From Bacteroidales bacterium (lineage in GTDB: Bacteria; Bacteroidota; Bacteroidia; Bacteroidales; Tenuifilaceae), in contig JANYLA010000114.1 of NCBI GenBank assembly GCA_025361485.1, positions 1 through 43,522 on the forward strand: a stretch of 43,522 bases of DNA, read 5' to 3'. Position numbers and translations under genes: made by a program. The notes below the pieces were generated by a model. It did not search any database. It was given only the letters and a program-made list of their open reading frames with translations, and was not told the DNA's origin. The first letter of the stretch is position 1. Each line of letters begins with the position of its first letter. Of this stretch, positions 9,078 through 16,721 are shown one piece after another.

Positions 9078-9108
9078 CAAAGTTATTAACTAATATTAAA
9101 ATAACAAA
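9078..9108 (-). promoter_or_regulatory. Promoter of rpmE
   Basis: Read on the minus strand: TTTG (complement of 9105-9108), 19 nt, then TAACTTTG (complement of 9078-9085). This is a full match to the Bacteroidota -33/-7 consensus. Transcription would start near 9072, leaving a leader of about 40 nt. Confidence 0.75.
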
Positions 9109-9164
9109 TCCCTTAGCCTAAAAATTTTGAACCCAGCCAAAGATAGATGGCTAAGTCCTCTCTG

Positions 9165-9947
9165 TTAGTTACGGCTATTGAGTTTTGATAAAAGTCTTAA
9201 GAACTCAATGTATAACCAAATTAATGTTACCATTAAGCCGAATGCGCCGAACCACTCCATGTACTTTGGTGCACCTTGACTAGCGGCTCTATCAATAAAA
9301 TCGAAATCGAGCAAAAGATTTAACGCAGCTATGGCAATAATCACAACGCTTATTCCGATGCCTAGTGGACCATTGCTATGTATGAACCCCATATTTATTC
9401 CAAAAAAACCTAGAATGAAGGATAAAAAATACATTAAAGCAATCGCTCCAGTTGCAACAAGAATAATGGTTCTGAATTTTTCAGTTACTTTTATCCATCC
9501 TGAACGATAAGCGGTTAGCATTAAAAAGAAAGTGATAAAAGTTAAGCCCACGGCTTGGATGATAATGTTGCCAGTGTATTGAGCAGCAAAAAAAGCAGAA
9601 ATTCCACCAAGGAATAACCCCTCGAGTACTGCATAAATAGGTGCTGCAATGGGCGCTGTTTTAGGAGCAAAGATTATTACTAATGATGTAATAAATCCGC
9701 CAATACCGCCAATTGCCATCCACACAATCACCGATGTGGGAAGTGCAATATGTTGTGTTATGTCGACTGGCATACTATCGAAAAACGATTTCCAGGTGAA
9801 AGCCGCACCAAGTATAACCAAAACAAGCATTAACATTGCCTTGTTAGCCGTTCCTTGAACGGTCATTGTTTCATCCGATGTGTAAGAACCCGCTTTCGAG
9901 AAAATTTTTTCAGAAAAAGCTGGATTTGATGATTTAAAGAAATCCAT
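9165..9947 (-). CDS. Bax inhibitor-1 / YccA family integral membrane protein
   Basis: A 260-aa polytopic membrane protein with about seven hydrophobic segments after a cytoplasmic N-terminal stretch of about 35 residues. The family features are present: GLFLGGISAFFAAQY in the middle, and a C-terminal transmembrane segment with the acidic DFDFIDRAASQGAPKYMEWFGAFGL motif. In the Bacillus BsYetJ homologue, acidic residues of this type form a pH-gated calcium leak. Calcium or ion leakage here is inference. It follows the AlkD-like gene on the same strand after 79 nt and precedes the rpmE promoter. Confidence 0.9.
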   Translation of the reverse strand: MDFFKSSNPAFSEKIFSKAGSYTSDETMTVQGTANKAMLMLVLVILGAAFTWKSFFDSMPVDITQHIALPTSVIVWMAIGGIGGFITSLVIIFAPKTAPIAAPIYAVLEGLFLGGISAFFAAQYTGNIIIQAVGLTFITFFLMLTAYRSGWIKVTEKFRTIILVATGAIALMYFLSFILGFFGINMGFIHSNGPLGIGISVVIIAIAALNLLLDFDFIDRAASQGAPKYMEWFGAFGLMVTLIWLYIEFLRLLSKLNSRN

Positions 9948-10026
9948 ATTGTAATTAATTTAGTTTTTTGCTGATTTGGAAGAATCAAATTTCATGCCTT
10001 TTCGCCATGCTGCCAAAGCGGCAGAT

Positions 10027-10683
10027 CTATTCTTCGGTGAGTTCGAAAAGCAGCTGGTTTCCAATCCAGTTGGCAATGCCGAAATCGGATTCCGACATTC
10101 TTTCTGCTGCTTCGGTAACTTTGTTGTTAAGCGATTCGCTTCGTTTTGCTATTTGTCTTAAAGCATAAATGGCTGAATTGCTTACAAGTTCGTCTTCTGT
10201 TTGGGCAAGCTCTTCTACAATACTAATGTAGGGTTCGAAAACTGAATCTTTAATACTTAAGTCAGATGCTCTATGGCCAACAATGAGAAGTCCGGCTTTT
10301 TTCAATAATTCATCATCCTCGAGGCACCATTCATAGCTACGAGGTAGTGCGAAATCTGATTTCCATAATAGGTTATTGCAAACCTGTTCGATAATTTCAT
10401 GGTTGTTAAACTCGTCGCTCCAGGTATCGATTTGTTCTCCGGTTATTTTTTCTGGGTCATCAATCATCGATGCAATTATCTTGCACTCCCGAATATCCTG
10501 CTCGAAAAGTTGAAGGGCAAGGTCATGGTCGCCCTTGAATGGTTGAGCAATATGTTGAAGTTCGGGTATGGTTACACCATAATTAACCTTATAAATAATG
10601 CCTGATTCACGCATCGATTCAACAACTGCCCCATTCATGCGTTGTTTAATCAAGGCGATTATATTCATTACTTTTTCGTCCAT
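10027..10683 (-). CDS. DNA alkylation repair protein (AlkD-like, HEAT-like repeats)
   Basis: A 218-aa all-helical protein of the AlkD/DNA alkylation repair family. These proteins form HEAT-like repeat solenoids that excise N3- and N7-alkylated purines. Visible features include YGVTIPELQHIAQPF, a helix pair with HDLALQLFEQDIRECKIIASM, and the C-terminal SNSAIYALRQIAKRS and SDFGIANWIGNQLL helices. I did not assign the catalytic Asp/Trp pair of Bacillus AlkD, so the glycosylase activity is family knowledge only. It has a strong promoter of its own in the divergent gap facing the flippase gene; the Bax-inhibitor gene follows. Confidence 0.8.
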   Translation of the reverse strand: MDEKVMNIIALIKQRMNGAVVESMRESGIIYKVNYGVTIPELQHIAQPFKGDHDLALQLFEQDIRECKIIASMIDDPEKITGEQIDTWSDEFNNHEIIEQVCNNLLWKSDFALPRSYEWCLEDDELLKKAGLLIVGHRASDLSIKDSVFEPYISIVEELAQTEDELVSNSAIYALRQIAKRSESLNNKVTEAAERMSESDFGIANWIGNQLLFELTEE

Positions 10684-10711
10684 AACTCCTGTTTAACCTA
10701 ATTTCTGTGAG

Positions 10712-10743
10712 CAAACCTACAATTTATTTTCATTCTCATCAAA
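10712..10743 (-). promoter_or_regulatory. Promoter of the AlkD-like gene
   Basis: Minus strand: TTTG (complement of 10740-10743), 20 nt, then TAGGTTTG (complement of 10712-10719). It matches the -33/-7 consensus fully. The predicted start near 10706 leaves a leader of about 22 nt. Confidence 0.75.
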
Positions 10744-10839
10744 CATATTTTGTACTACAATAGACTTTTTAAGCGTTGTTTATTTTTCTACCTTTCGGCC
10801 AAGTCTAAAAAAGGGTATAGTTATAATTAATAGTTATCA

Positions 10840-12123
10840 ATGAATTCTGGATTTTCAATATTCATTAAGAATGATTTTGCTAAGAATGTCCTAACTCTTT
10901 TTTCGTGGAATTCATTAGCACAGGCAGTTACTTTATTGTCAATTCCAATACTTACAAGGATTTATACTCCCGAAGAGTTTGGGGCGGTAGCTCTGTTCAT
11001 TGGAATCGTTAATGTTTTTGCAGTAGCCTCGAATGGACAGTATGATTTAGCCATTGTTCTTCCAAAGCGGAATGGTCAGGCATTTCATTTAATGGTTGGG
11101 AGTATTATTATTTCATTAATTTTTTCTTTGCTAACTCTCATTCTTGTAGCCGTTTTTTTCGATCGCCTTACTGGATTTTTCGATTCAATTGTCTACAGAA
11201 AAATTATTTGGCTTCTTCCGCTGGCTGTCTTCCTCGTTGGAAGCCATAAAAGCCTTATCAGCTGGTTTAATCGCTCAAGGTCTTATCGGATAATTGGAGT
11301 AAATAGGCTGATTCAAAATTCAGGTCAGACTGGTGTTAGGTTTGGTAGAGATTTTTTTAAAAATGGACACTGGGGACTTGTTGTTGGTTTTATTGCAGGG
11401 GAATTTATTTCGTGGGTAATAATTGCTTTACAAATTTTAAAAAAAGAGTTTTGGAGATTCAAATACTTGTCCGTAAAATCTTTTGTTAAGTCTTTTCGTG
11501 AGTATTTCAATTTTCCATTGTTTCTCATGCCAATGGGGGTTCTAAACTCTTTTGCAACCTACTTGCTTGTATTTGCACTGTCGTTGGTGACTTCAAGTAC
11601 AATAGTTGGACATTACGAGAGAGCATGGAGGGTTGTGAAATTGCCTTTGTCATTGATAAGCTCTTCTTTTGGGAGTGTTTTTTACGAGAAGATGAACCAT
11701 ACACTTAATCGTCGTAAATTCTATTTGCTATCATATTTTGGGAATTTAGGATTAGCATTGATAATTCTTTTTCCAATTGCAATTTGGGGTGAGGCTATAT
11801 TCTCTTTTGTGCTTGGCCATGATTGGGTCGTAGCAGGCCACATTGCTCGAATAATTCTTCCTATTACTATTTTTGGTTTTGCAACGGAGTGCGTTAGCAC
11901 TGTTTTTTCGGTAATTAAGAAAAATCAAATTTTGCTGATTTGGCAAATTGTTTACCTTGTATTTGCTATTGGTTGGATTGTTTTCGCCAAAAAGTTTGAT
12001 GTTTTTCTTCTTCTAAGTGTTTATTCATTTGGCGGGGCTATAATGTATATTTTGCTTGCTTATATTGGCTTTCAGAAAATTGAAAGATTTGATTCCCAAG
12101 AAACCCAAGTAAAGTCATGGTAA
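10840..12123 (+). CDS. Polysaccharide flippase (Wzx-like, MOP superfamily)
   Basis: A 427-aa polytopic protein with about 12 transmembrane segments. The N-terminal signature (SWNSLAQAVTLLSIPILTR, then IYTPEEFGAVALFIGIV) is typical of lipid-linked oligosaccharide flippases of the MOP/MATE-like superfamily, which move undecaprenyl-linked sugar units across the inner membrane. It is the first gene of a three-gene operon: its stop overlaps the start of the asparagine-synthase-like gene by 7 nt. No full promoter was found; TACCTTTC at 10789-10796 is one base off a -7 element but has no -33 partner. The region looks more AT-rich than its neighbours. Confidence 0.88.
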   Translation: MNSGFSIFIKNDFAKNVLTLFSWNSLAQAVTLLSIPILTRIYTPEEFGAVALFIGIVNVFAVASNGQYDLAIVLPKRNGQAFHLMVGSIIISLIFSLLTLILVAVFFDRLTGFFDSIVYRKIIWLLPLAVFLVGSHKSLISWFNRSRSYRIIGVNRLIQNSGQTGVRFGRDFFKNGHWGLVVGFIAGEFISWVIIALQILKKEFWRFKYLSVKSFVKSFREYFNFPLFLMPMGVLNSFATYLLVFALSLVTSSTIVGHYERAWRVVKLPLSLISSSFGSVFYEKMNHTLNRRKFYLLSYFGNLGLALIILFPIAIWGEAIFSFVLGHDWVVAGHIARIILPITIFGFATECVSTVFSVIKKNQILLIWQIVYLVFAIGWIVFAKKFDVFLLLSVYSFGGAIMYILLAYIGFQKIERFDSQETQVKSW

Positions 12124-13718
12124 AATCAACTATAAACTTGAATTTCAATTACGGCTACAAGTGGTTTGAGCGTGGGAACGTTCAGGCAAAAGGTTGGGTA
12201 ATTGATGATAACGGTAATGCTTTTGAAGATGATACGCTCGCTGATTATTTCGCTAATGTCGATACAATTGAGGGCTTTGAACATCATATAGGTCAAATTA
12301 CAGGTCATTTTTTGGTTATAATCAACACCCTTGAAGGTTTGATGTTTGCATCAGATAGATGTAGGTCTTTCCCGTTATTCTACTCTACTGAATTTAATTC
12401 AATTTGTTTGTCAGACAGGTCATCAATAAAAGAAAATTTAGATTTTGATACCGACTCGGTTGTAGAATATCTTACGGTTGGTTATGTTACTGGGAAAAAT
12501 ACTTTATTTAAGAATGTATTCCAAATTGAACTAGGTGAAATTACTAGTTTTTCAAATCTAGATTTTTTTTCAAAACCTTATTATTCTTATCTAACGGAGA
12601 AGTTTACCGATATATCAAGTATTGAGTTAGCAAATGCTTTTGAGCAAATTCTAGACACAGTCTTTGTTAATTTGATTAGTGCACTAAATGGTAGAACTGT
12701 CGTTATCCCATTAAGCGGTGGTTATGATTCGAGATTAATTGCTGCAATGTTTTGTCGGCATGGGTATTGCAATGTTATTTGCTATTCATTTGGAAAAAAG
12801 GGTAATCCCGAAATGATAATTTCCAAAAAAGTAGCTTTAGCACTTGGTTATCCTTGGTATTTTTTTGAAACGACTAAAAACGAGGTTAAAGGATTTGCTG
12901 AAACCGAGGAATTTGAAATGTATGTTGATTTTGCGGCGAATTCATCTGCTTTCTACATTATTCAAGATTACTTTGCTGTGAGAAGTATGTGTCGCGACAA
13001 GATTATCCCATTGGATTCGGTTTTCATGCCAGGGCATTCCGGAGATACATTAGGTGGGAGTAGCTTTCTTGATGTAATAAACGGTGACGAAGATAAGGAG
13101 GCTGTTATTGATAAAATATTAAAATATAAATACAATCTTTCTCCTTTGTCCGATTCACAAAAATCCAATTTTAAAGATAAGATTAGTAAACAATTAGCGA
13201 ACTTCAATGGCAATAATGCTCTTTGGTATGATTGGTGGAAATTAAAAGAAAGTCACCCGAAAATGTTTGTTAATGCAGTAAGGGTTTACGAATTTTTTGG
13301 TTATAAGTATTTTCTTCCCCTTTGGGACAAAAGCATTGTAGCATTTTTTAAAGAGATACCTATTGAGTACAAAAAAGATAAAAGATTTTATGATAAGGTT
13401 CTTGAGGAAAGAGTTTTTGAGCCCTTAAACATTAACTTTAACAGAAATAGCAAGACAAAGAAATGCAGTTTTTGGTTAATTTCGTTTCAGTATATTAAGG
13501 GTGCAGTTAAGTTACTTTTGCCAAAAAGCATTTCTTATCGTTATTTTGAATCTGATGTAATTAATGGTAAAGTATATTCGGCGGAATTAAAACAAAGCAT
13601 GAAACGAAAGGGGATTCGATTATCTTTTATAGGCACTAATTCAGTAAAGGCTCAATGGTATATTCGATATTTGGAGAGTAAGAAGAATAATAAAGTTAAA
13701 GATAACTCAAGTAGCTGA
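12117..13718 (+). CDS. Asparagine synthase-related protein of a polysaccharide locus
   Basis: A 533-aa protein with the AsnB-type layout. An N-terminal Ntn-like domain (about 1-160, ITGHFLVIINTLEGLMFASDR) is followed by an ATP-pyrophosphatase domain with the PP-loop LSGGYDSR at residues 199-206. The glutaminase Cys2 of AsnB is absent (the protein starts MVKSTINL), so it should not use glutamine as a normal class II amidotransferase does; free ammonia or another nucleophile is possible. Such proteins occur in O-antigen and capsule loci, where they may form amides or amidines on sugars. It is translationally coupled to the flippase by overlap, with the acyltransferase 6 nt downstream. The substrate is unknown. 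Confidence 0.8.
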   Translation: MVKSTINLNFNYGYKWFERGNVQAKGWVIDDNGNAFEDDTLADYFANVDTIEGFEHHIGQITGHFLVIINTLEGLMFASDRCRSFPLFYSTEFNSICLSDRSSIKENLDFDTDSVVEYLTVGYVTGKNTLFKNVFQIELGEITSFSNLDFFSKPYYSYLTEKFTDISSIELANAFEQILDTVFVNLISALNGRTVVIPLSGGYDSRLIAAMFCRHGYCNVICYSFGKKGNPEMIISKKVALALGYPWYFFETTKNEVKGFAETEEFEMYVDFAANSSAFYIIQDYFAVRSMCRDKIIPLDSVFMPGHSGDTLGGSSFLDVINGDEDKEAVIDKILKYKYNLSPLSDSQKSNFKDKISKQLANFNGNNALWYDWWKLKESHPKMFVNAVRVYEFFGYKYFLPLWDKSIVAFFKEIPIEYKKDKRFYDKVLEERVFEPLNINFNRNSKTKKCSFWLISFQYIKGAVKLLLPKSISYRYFESDVINGKVYSAELKQSMKRKGIRLSFIGTNSVKAQWYIRYLESKKNNKVKDNSSS

Positions 13719-13724
13719 TTGATT

Positions 13725-14264
13725 ATGAAGAGATTTTTAATTTCAATTTTTGGATTCCTGTTCTTCCGGTGGGCTTACCCCGGATTCGATTATCATAGTT
13801 TCCCCTTTAGGTTGCTAATGAAATGCTTTTTAGCACAAAAGGTAATGAGGATAAATAGCCATGTTCCATGGCCTGTGCATTGGACATCGGAGGTTAAAGG
13901 TTTTGAGAAAATACAAAGGGGAACCGAAACACCCGGTTCAACTTTAGGTTGCTATATCGATGGACGTAATGGGATAATCATTGAGGAGAATGTTTGGATT
14001 GGGCCGAGGGTTTCGATAATCAGCATGAACCATGATCTTTTCGACTATAACCTTTATTTGAATACAAATCCAATAAGAATTGGTAGAAACTCTTTGATTT
14101 TAACAAGTTCTATTATTCTTCCTGGTGTTGAACTTGGCTCCCATACGGTTGTAGCGGCAGGTGCCGTGGTAACAAAATCTTTTCATGAGGGGAATCTGCT
14201 TATCGGTGGGAATCCTGCTGTTGTAATTAAAAAGCTTGACGATTACAATCAATCAGCTGTATGA
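13725..14264 (+). CDS. Hexapeptide-repeat acyltransferase (WbbJ/WcaF-like)
   Basis: A 179-aa left-handed beta-helix acyltransferase. The C-terminal half carries the hexapeptide repeats (GIIIEENVWIGPRVSIIS, the catalytic-type His in MNHD, then SSIILPGVELGSHTVVAAGAVVTKSF and the closing IGGNPAVVIKKL). The N-terminus is a short hydrophobic and basic segment. It probably transfers acetyl from acetyl-CoA to a sugar of the surface polysaccharide. I chose ATG 13725 over a TTG two codons earlier. It is the last gene of the three-gene operon, followed by tRNA-His. Confidence 0.85.
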   Translation: MKRFLISIFGFLFFRWAYPGFDYHSFPFRLLMKCFLAQKVMRINSHVPWPVHWTSEVKGFEKIQRGTETPGSTLGCYIDGRNGIIIEENVWIGPRVSIISMNHDLFDYNLYLNTNPIRIGRNSLILTSSIILPGVELGSHTVVAAGAVVTKSFHEGNLLIGGNPAVVIKKLDDYNQSAV

Positions 14265-14283
14265 ATATAAATTTTTTATACAG

Positions 14284-14316
14284 TTTGATAAATATATTCT
14301 AAATTTGTTATCTTTG
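14284..14316 (+). promoter_or_regulatory. Promoter of tRNA-His
   Basis: TTTG at 14284-14287, 21 nt, then TATCTTTG at 14309-14316. It is a full consensus match. The predicted start at about 14322 lies 7 nt before the tRNA. Confidence 0.8.
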
Positions 14317-14329
14317 CAGCCGCTAAACG

Positions 14330-14403
14330 GTGGGGGTAGCTCAGCTGGTTAGAGCATCAGATTGTGGTTCTGAGGGTCGTGGGTTCGAGCCCCATTCTCC
14401 ACC
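14330..14403 (+). tRNA. tRNA-His (GTG anticodon)
   Basis: Cloverleaf read by eye: acceptor stem GTGGGGG (14330-14336) with TCTCCAC (14396-14402), D-arm from TAGCTCAG, anticodon stem TCAGA/TCTGA around loop TTGTGGT (anticodon GTG), and T-arm GTGGG-TTCGAGC-CCCAT. The extra G(-1) at 14329 and discriminator C73 at 14403 are the histidine identity pair. CCA is not encoded. The gene stands alone with its own promoter and terminator. Confidence 0.97.
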
Positions 14404-14405
14404 CG

Positions 14406-14432
14406 AAACCCCAACATTTGTTGGGGTTTTTT
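14406..14432 (+). terminator. Rho-independent terminator after tRNA-His
   Basis: CCCCAAC (14409-14415) pairs with GTTGGGG (14420-14426) around ATTT. Flanking AAA/TTT extends the stem, and a T-run follows. It ends the tRNA-His transcript. Confidence 0.9.
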
Positions 14433-14522
14433 ATTTTCTGCAAAGGAATCCTCAATCATCTTTTTAGGTGATGCAAATCACCTAAAATAAAATTGATTTG
14501 ACGCTGAAAATTCCCTGCTTTG

Positions 14523-14777
14523 ATGTCTGAAAACAAACCAATTATGCGAAATACAAAAACACTTGTTGATCGTGTTTGCAACAGACACATGATGCATAAC
14601 CCCTACTTTTTTTATAGGGAGGTTATCTTTTTTAATCTTGAGGAACCCACTAAGCCGAACCAAGAATTTTTATCGTTTTACGATATGTTTGTTCGGCAGG
14701 TAGATATTAAACTGCTGGAGGAGCAATCGGAAGAAAGTTTAAGAAGAACAAAAGCAAGTTTTTTCTTTAAAAGTTAA
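14523..14777 (+). CDS. Small hypothetical protein
   Basis: An 84-aa open frame from ATG 14523 (a TTG one codon upstream is less likely). The product is soluble and mixed-charge, with an aromatic stretch (NPYFFYREVIFF), an acidic helix-like region (KLLEEQSEESLRRTKA) and the end FFFKS. There is no signal peptide and I do not recognise the family. It sits alone between the tRNA-His terminator and a palindrome that may be its own terminator. I see no clear promoter or Shine-Dalgarno site. The start MSENKP and the following terminator-like hairpin argue for a real gene, but the evidence is modest. Confidence 0.5.
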   Translation: MSENKPIMRNTKTLVDRVCNRHMMHNPYFFYREVIFFNLEEPTKPNQEFLSFYDMFVRQVDIKLLEEQSEESLRRTKASFFFKS

Positions 14778-14804
14778 TTCATAGAACCCAACATCCAACG
14801 ACGA

Positions 14805-14828
14805 GGTAACCAATTTTGGTTACCTTTG
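14805..14828 (+). terminator. 20-nt perfect palindrome, terminator or operator
   Basis: GGTAACCAA (14805-14813) and TTGGTTACC (14816-14824) are perfect arms around TT, followed by TTTGTTTTT. It may terminate the small gene ending at 14777. The right arm also forms TACCTTTG (14821-14828), a perfect -7 element for the isochorismatase-like gene at 14901. No -33 partner is seen, so an operator role is open. Confidence 0.5.
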
Positions 14829-14900
14829 TTTTTAATAAAGCACAGCAGTTACTTATCTAATTTAAGGATGTGATAATTCATTTCTAAATAAGTTAATGGT

Positions 14901-15485
14901 ATGAAAAGAATGTTTACCCTTTTAATCGTGAGTTTTATGGCAAACAATTTATATTCACAAAATAATGATAGTGTCAAAACAGCCTTGCTGATAATTGACG
15001 TTCAGGATTTTTACTTTCCAGGTGGTACGTCGGAACTTGTTAATCCTCAGGTTGCAGCTGCCAAAGCAGCCTTTGTATTATCATATTTTAGAGAAAAGGG
15101 AATGCCTGTAATACACATTAAGCATGAATCTGAATCACAATCAGATATTCAATTGTCAGTAAAACCAATTGATGGTGAAAAAATAATTACCAAAAAGGAA
15201 ATTAATGCTTTTAATGGCACTGATTTAAATGAGTATCTAAAGAGTATTGGTGTTAAAGATTTAGTGATTTGCGGTATGCAAACGCATATGTGCGTTGAGG
15301 GAACCGTAAGAGCCGGGTACGATTTAGGTTATAAAATCACTTTGATTCATGATGCTTGTGCCACAAAAGATTTAAAATGGGGCGATGAAGTGATCCCTGC
15401 TAAAATGGTCCATCTTTCTACGCTTTCAACTCTTAAAAATTATGCGAAAATTGTAAGCGCGAGGGAGTTTTTGGCAGGGAAGTAG
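14901..15485 (+). CDS. Exported isochorismatase-like cysteine hydrolase
   Basis: A 194-aa protein with a signal peptide (MKRMFTLLIVSFMANNLYSQ) followed by an isochorismatase/nicotinamidase fold. The catalytic triad positions are visible: Asp in ALLIIDVQDFYFP, Lys in the strand before EINAFNGTDLNEYL, and the nucleophile Cys in GMQTHMCVEGTVRAGYDLGY, with the usual non-proline cis bond before it. Most members are cytoplasmic; export to the periplasm is unusual. The substrate is unknown. A -7 element at 14821-14828 would give a leader of about 65 nt. It is transcribed in the same direction as the downstream kinase, but 156 nt away. Confidence 0.85.
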   Translation: MKRMFTLLIVSFMANNLYSQNNDSVKTALLIIDVQDFYFPGGTSELVNPQVAAAKAAFVLSYFREKGMPVIHIKHESESQSDIQLSVKPIDGEKIITKKEINAFNGTDLNEYLKSIGVKDLVICGMQTHMCVEGTVRAGYDLGYKITLIHDACATKDLKWGDEVIPAKMVHLSTLSTLKNYAKIVSAREFLAGK

Positions 15486-15582
15486 GGTTTGTTTATCAAC
15501 TTTTTGAATTGACTTTAATATAATTATTTTAAATTTAGTTCTTATAAACCAAACTTGTTCGTCAGATTATTAATGCATTTTT

Positions 15583-15604
15583 CTTTATAAAATCTTTACA
15601 AATT
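15583..15604 (+). promoter_or_regulatory. Direct repeat CTTTATA/CTTTACA, candidate KdpE-type operator upstream of the kinase gene
   Basis: Two 11-nt units begin with CTTTATA (15583) and CTTTACA (15594), so TTTATA-N5-TTTACA is read with one helical turn between units. This is the arrangement of OmpR/KdpE-family sites and, as I recall, matches the core of the E. coli kdp operator. The site is immediately upstream of the -7 element TAAATTTG at 15611-15618. A matching pair lies upstream of kup. Confidence 0.55.
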
Positions 15605-15610
15605 TTAAGT

Positions 15611-15630
15611 TAAATTTGTCTATTAGACAA
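15611..15630 (+). promoter_or_regulatory. -7 element and overlapping inverted repeat of the kinase gene
   Basis: TAAATTTG at 15611-15618 fits the -7 consensus, with a poor -33. It overlaps TTGTC (15616-15620), TATTA and GACAA (15626-15630), a perfect 5-bp dyad over the predicted transcription start, which could be a second operator. Confidence 0.45.
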
Positions 15631-15641
15631 TTTGTAACGAA

Positions 15642-16721
15642 TTGAAACCTTTAAAACCAAGAGAATTTAGTAAGCCCACACAATACTTTATAAGTATTGT
15701 GCTTGTATTATTGATTGCAACGGCTTGCTATTTTAGCATCAATTATATAGGTAATAAAGTAGTCGCATTATTGCTGCTAATGATTGTATCGCTTTTAGCG
15801 ATGTTGTTCGATATCTTGCCTGTATTGGTTGCATCCGCATTAAGCGCTCTTATTTGGAACTTCTTTTTTATTCCACCCGTTTACACCTTTCATATTGACA
15901 ATGCAGAAGATCTTTTGATGTTTCTACTTTATTTTGTTATTGCCTCTGTAAATGCTGTGTTGACCTTTAAAATTCGAAATGCAGAAAACAAAGGTAGAGA
16001 CAGGGAGGAGAAAGAGAAAACAATTATACTTTATAATACCTTGCTTAACTCGCTTTCGCACGAGTTGCGTACACCCATATCTACTATTATTGGAGCGGTA
16101 GATACTTTGAACGAGAGTAAAGACAGGCTTTCTGTTGACCAACAAAATGAATTGTTGAGTCAAATTGAAATGGCAAGTATTAGACTAAACAGACAGGTTG
16201 ACAACCTTCTGAATATGAGTCGTCTTGAAACAGGGATGTTAAAACCGAATTTAGATTGGTGTGATTTAAATGAGCTGATTTACAACGTTATTCAAAAAGC
16301 AACTTTAAAAGAAAAGCAGATTATTGAATTCTCACCAAATGAAAGGTTGCCTTTATATAAATTAGATAGAGGTTTGATACAGCAAATATTTAAAAACCTT
16401 GTTCATAACGCCATAAATTACACTCCTGAAAACACCATTATTTCAATTGAGGCATCAGAGCAGAATGATAATTGCGTTATTGTTATTTCTGATAATGGGA
16501 AAGGAATTTCTGAAAGCGAAGTGCCTTTTGTATTCGATAAATTCTATCGAGGGCCTAATTCAAAGGCCGGAGGGATAGGACTAGGTTTATCCATTGTAAA
16601 AGGATTTGTCGAAGCGCACAACGGAAGAATAAAACTTGAAAACAATATCAATGGAGGCGCAAAATTTACAATAGAAATTCCTGCCGAGGCATCTTACATA
16701 AATAATTTGAACAATGAGTAA
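15642..16721 (+). CDS. Sensor histidine kinase, KdpD C-terminal type (DUF4118 + HisKA + HATPase)
   Basis: A 359-aa inner-membrane kinase. Four closely spaced transmembrane segments (about 15-110) match the DUF4118 domain of KdpD. A HisKA domain follows with phospho-acceptor His140 in SLSHELRTP, then a HATPase with QIFKNLVHNAINYTP (N box), ISDNGKGI and GGIGLGLSIVKGFVEAHNG. The KdpD N-terminal sensor domain and the UspA domain of E. coli KdpD are missing. It starts at TTG: an in-frame TAG lies at 15624-15626 and there is no ATG before the first membrane segment. Its stop overlaps the regulator's start by 8 nt, so they are translated together. Kup downstream makes potassium or osmotic state the likely input. 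Confidence 0.88.
   Translation: MKPLKPREFSKPTQYFISIVLVLLIATACYFSINYIGNKVVALLLLMIVSLLAMLFDILPVLVASALSALIWNFFFIPPVYTFHIDNAEDLLMFLLYFVIASVNAVLTFKIRNAENKGRDREEKEKTIILYNTLLNSLSHELRTPISTIIGAVDTLNESKDRLSVDQQNELLSQIEMASIRLNRQVDNLLNMSRLETGMLKPNLDWCDLNELIYNVIQKATLKEKQIIEFSPNERLPLYKLDRGLIQQIFKNLVHNAINYTPENTIISIEASEQNDNCVIVISDNGKGISESEVPFVFDKFYRGPNSKAGGIGLGLSIVKGFVEAHNGRIKLENNINGGAKFTIEIPAEASYINNLNNE

Noticed and set aside
14330-14403. tRNA-His as an attachment site of an integrated element
   Set aside because: No integrase gene and no second copy of the tRNA 3' end was seen in the window.
14478-14663. 61-aa minus-strand open frame opposite the small gene at 14523
   Set aside because: It is the antisense of a better plus-strand frame and begins within it. 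No signal supports it.
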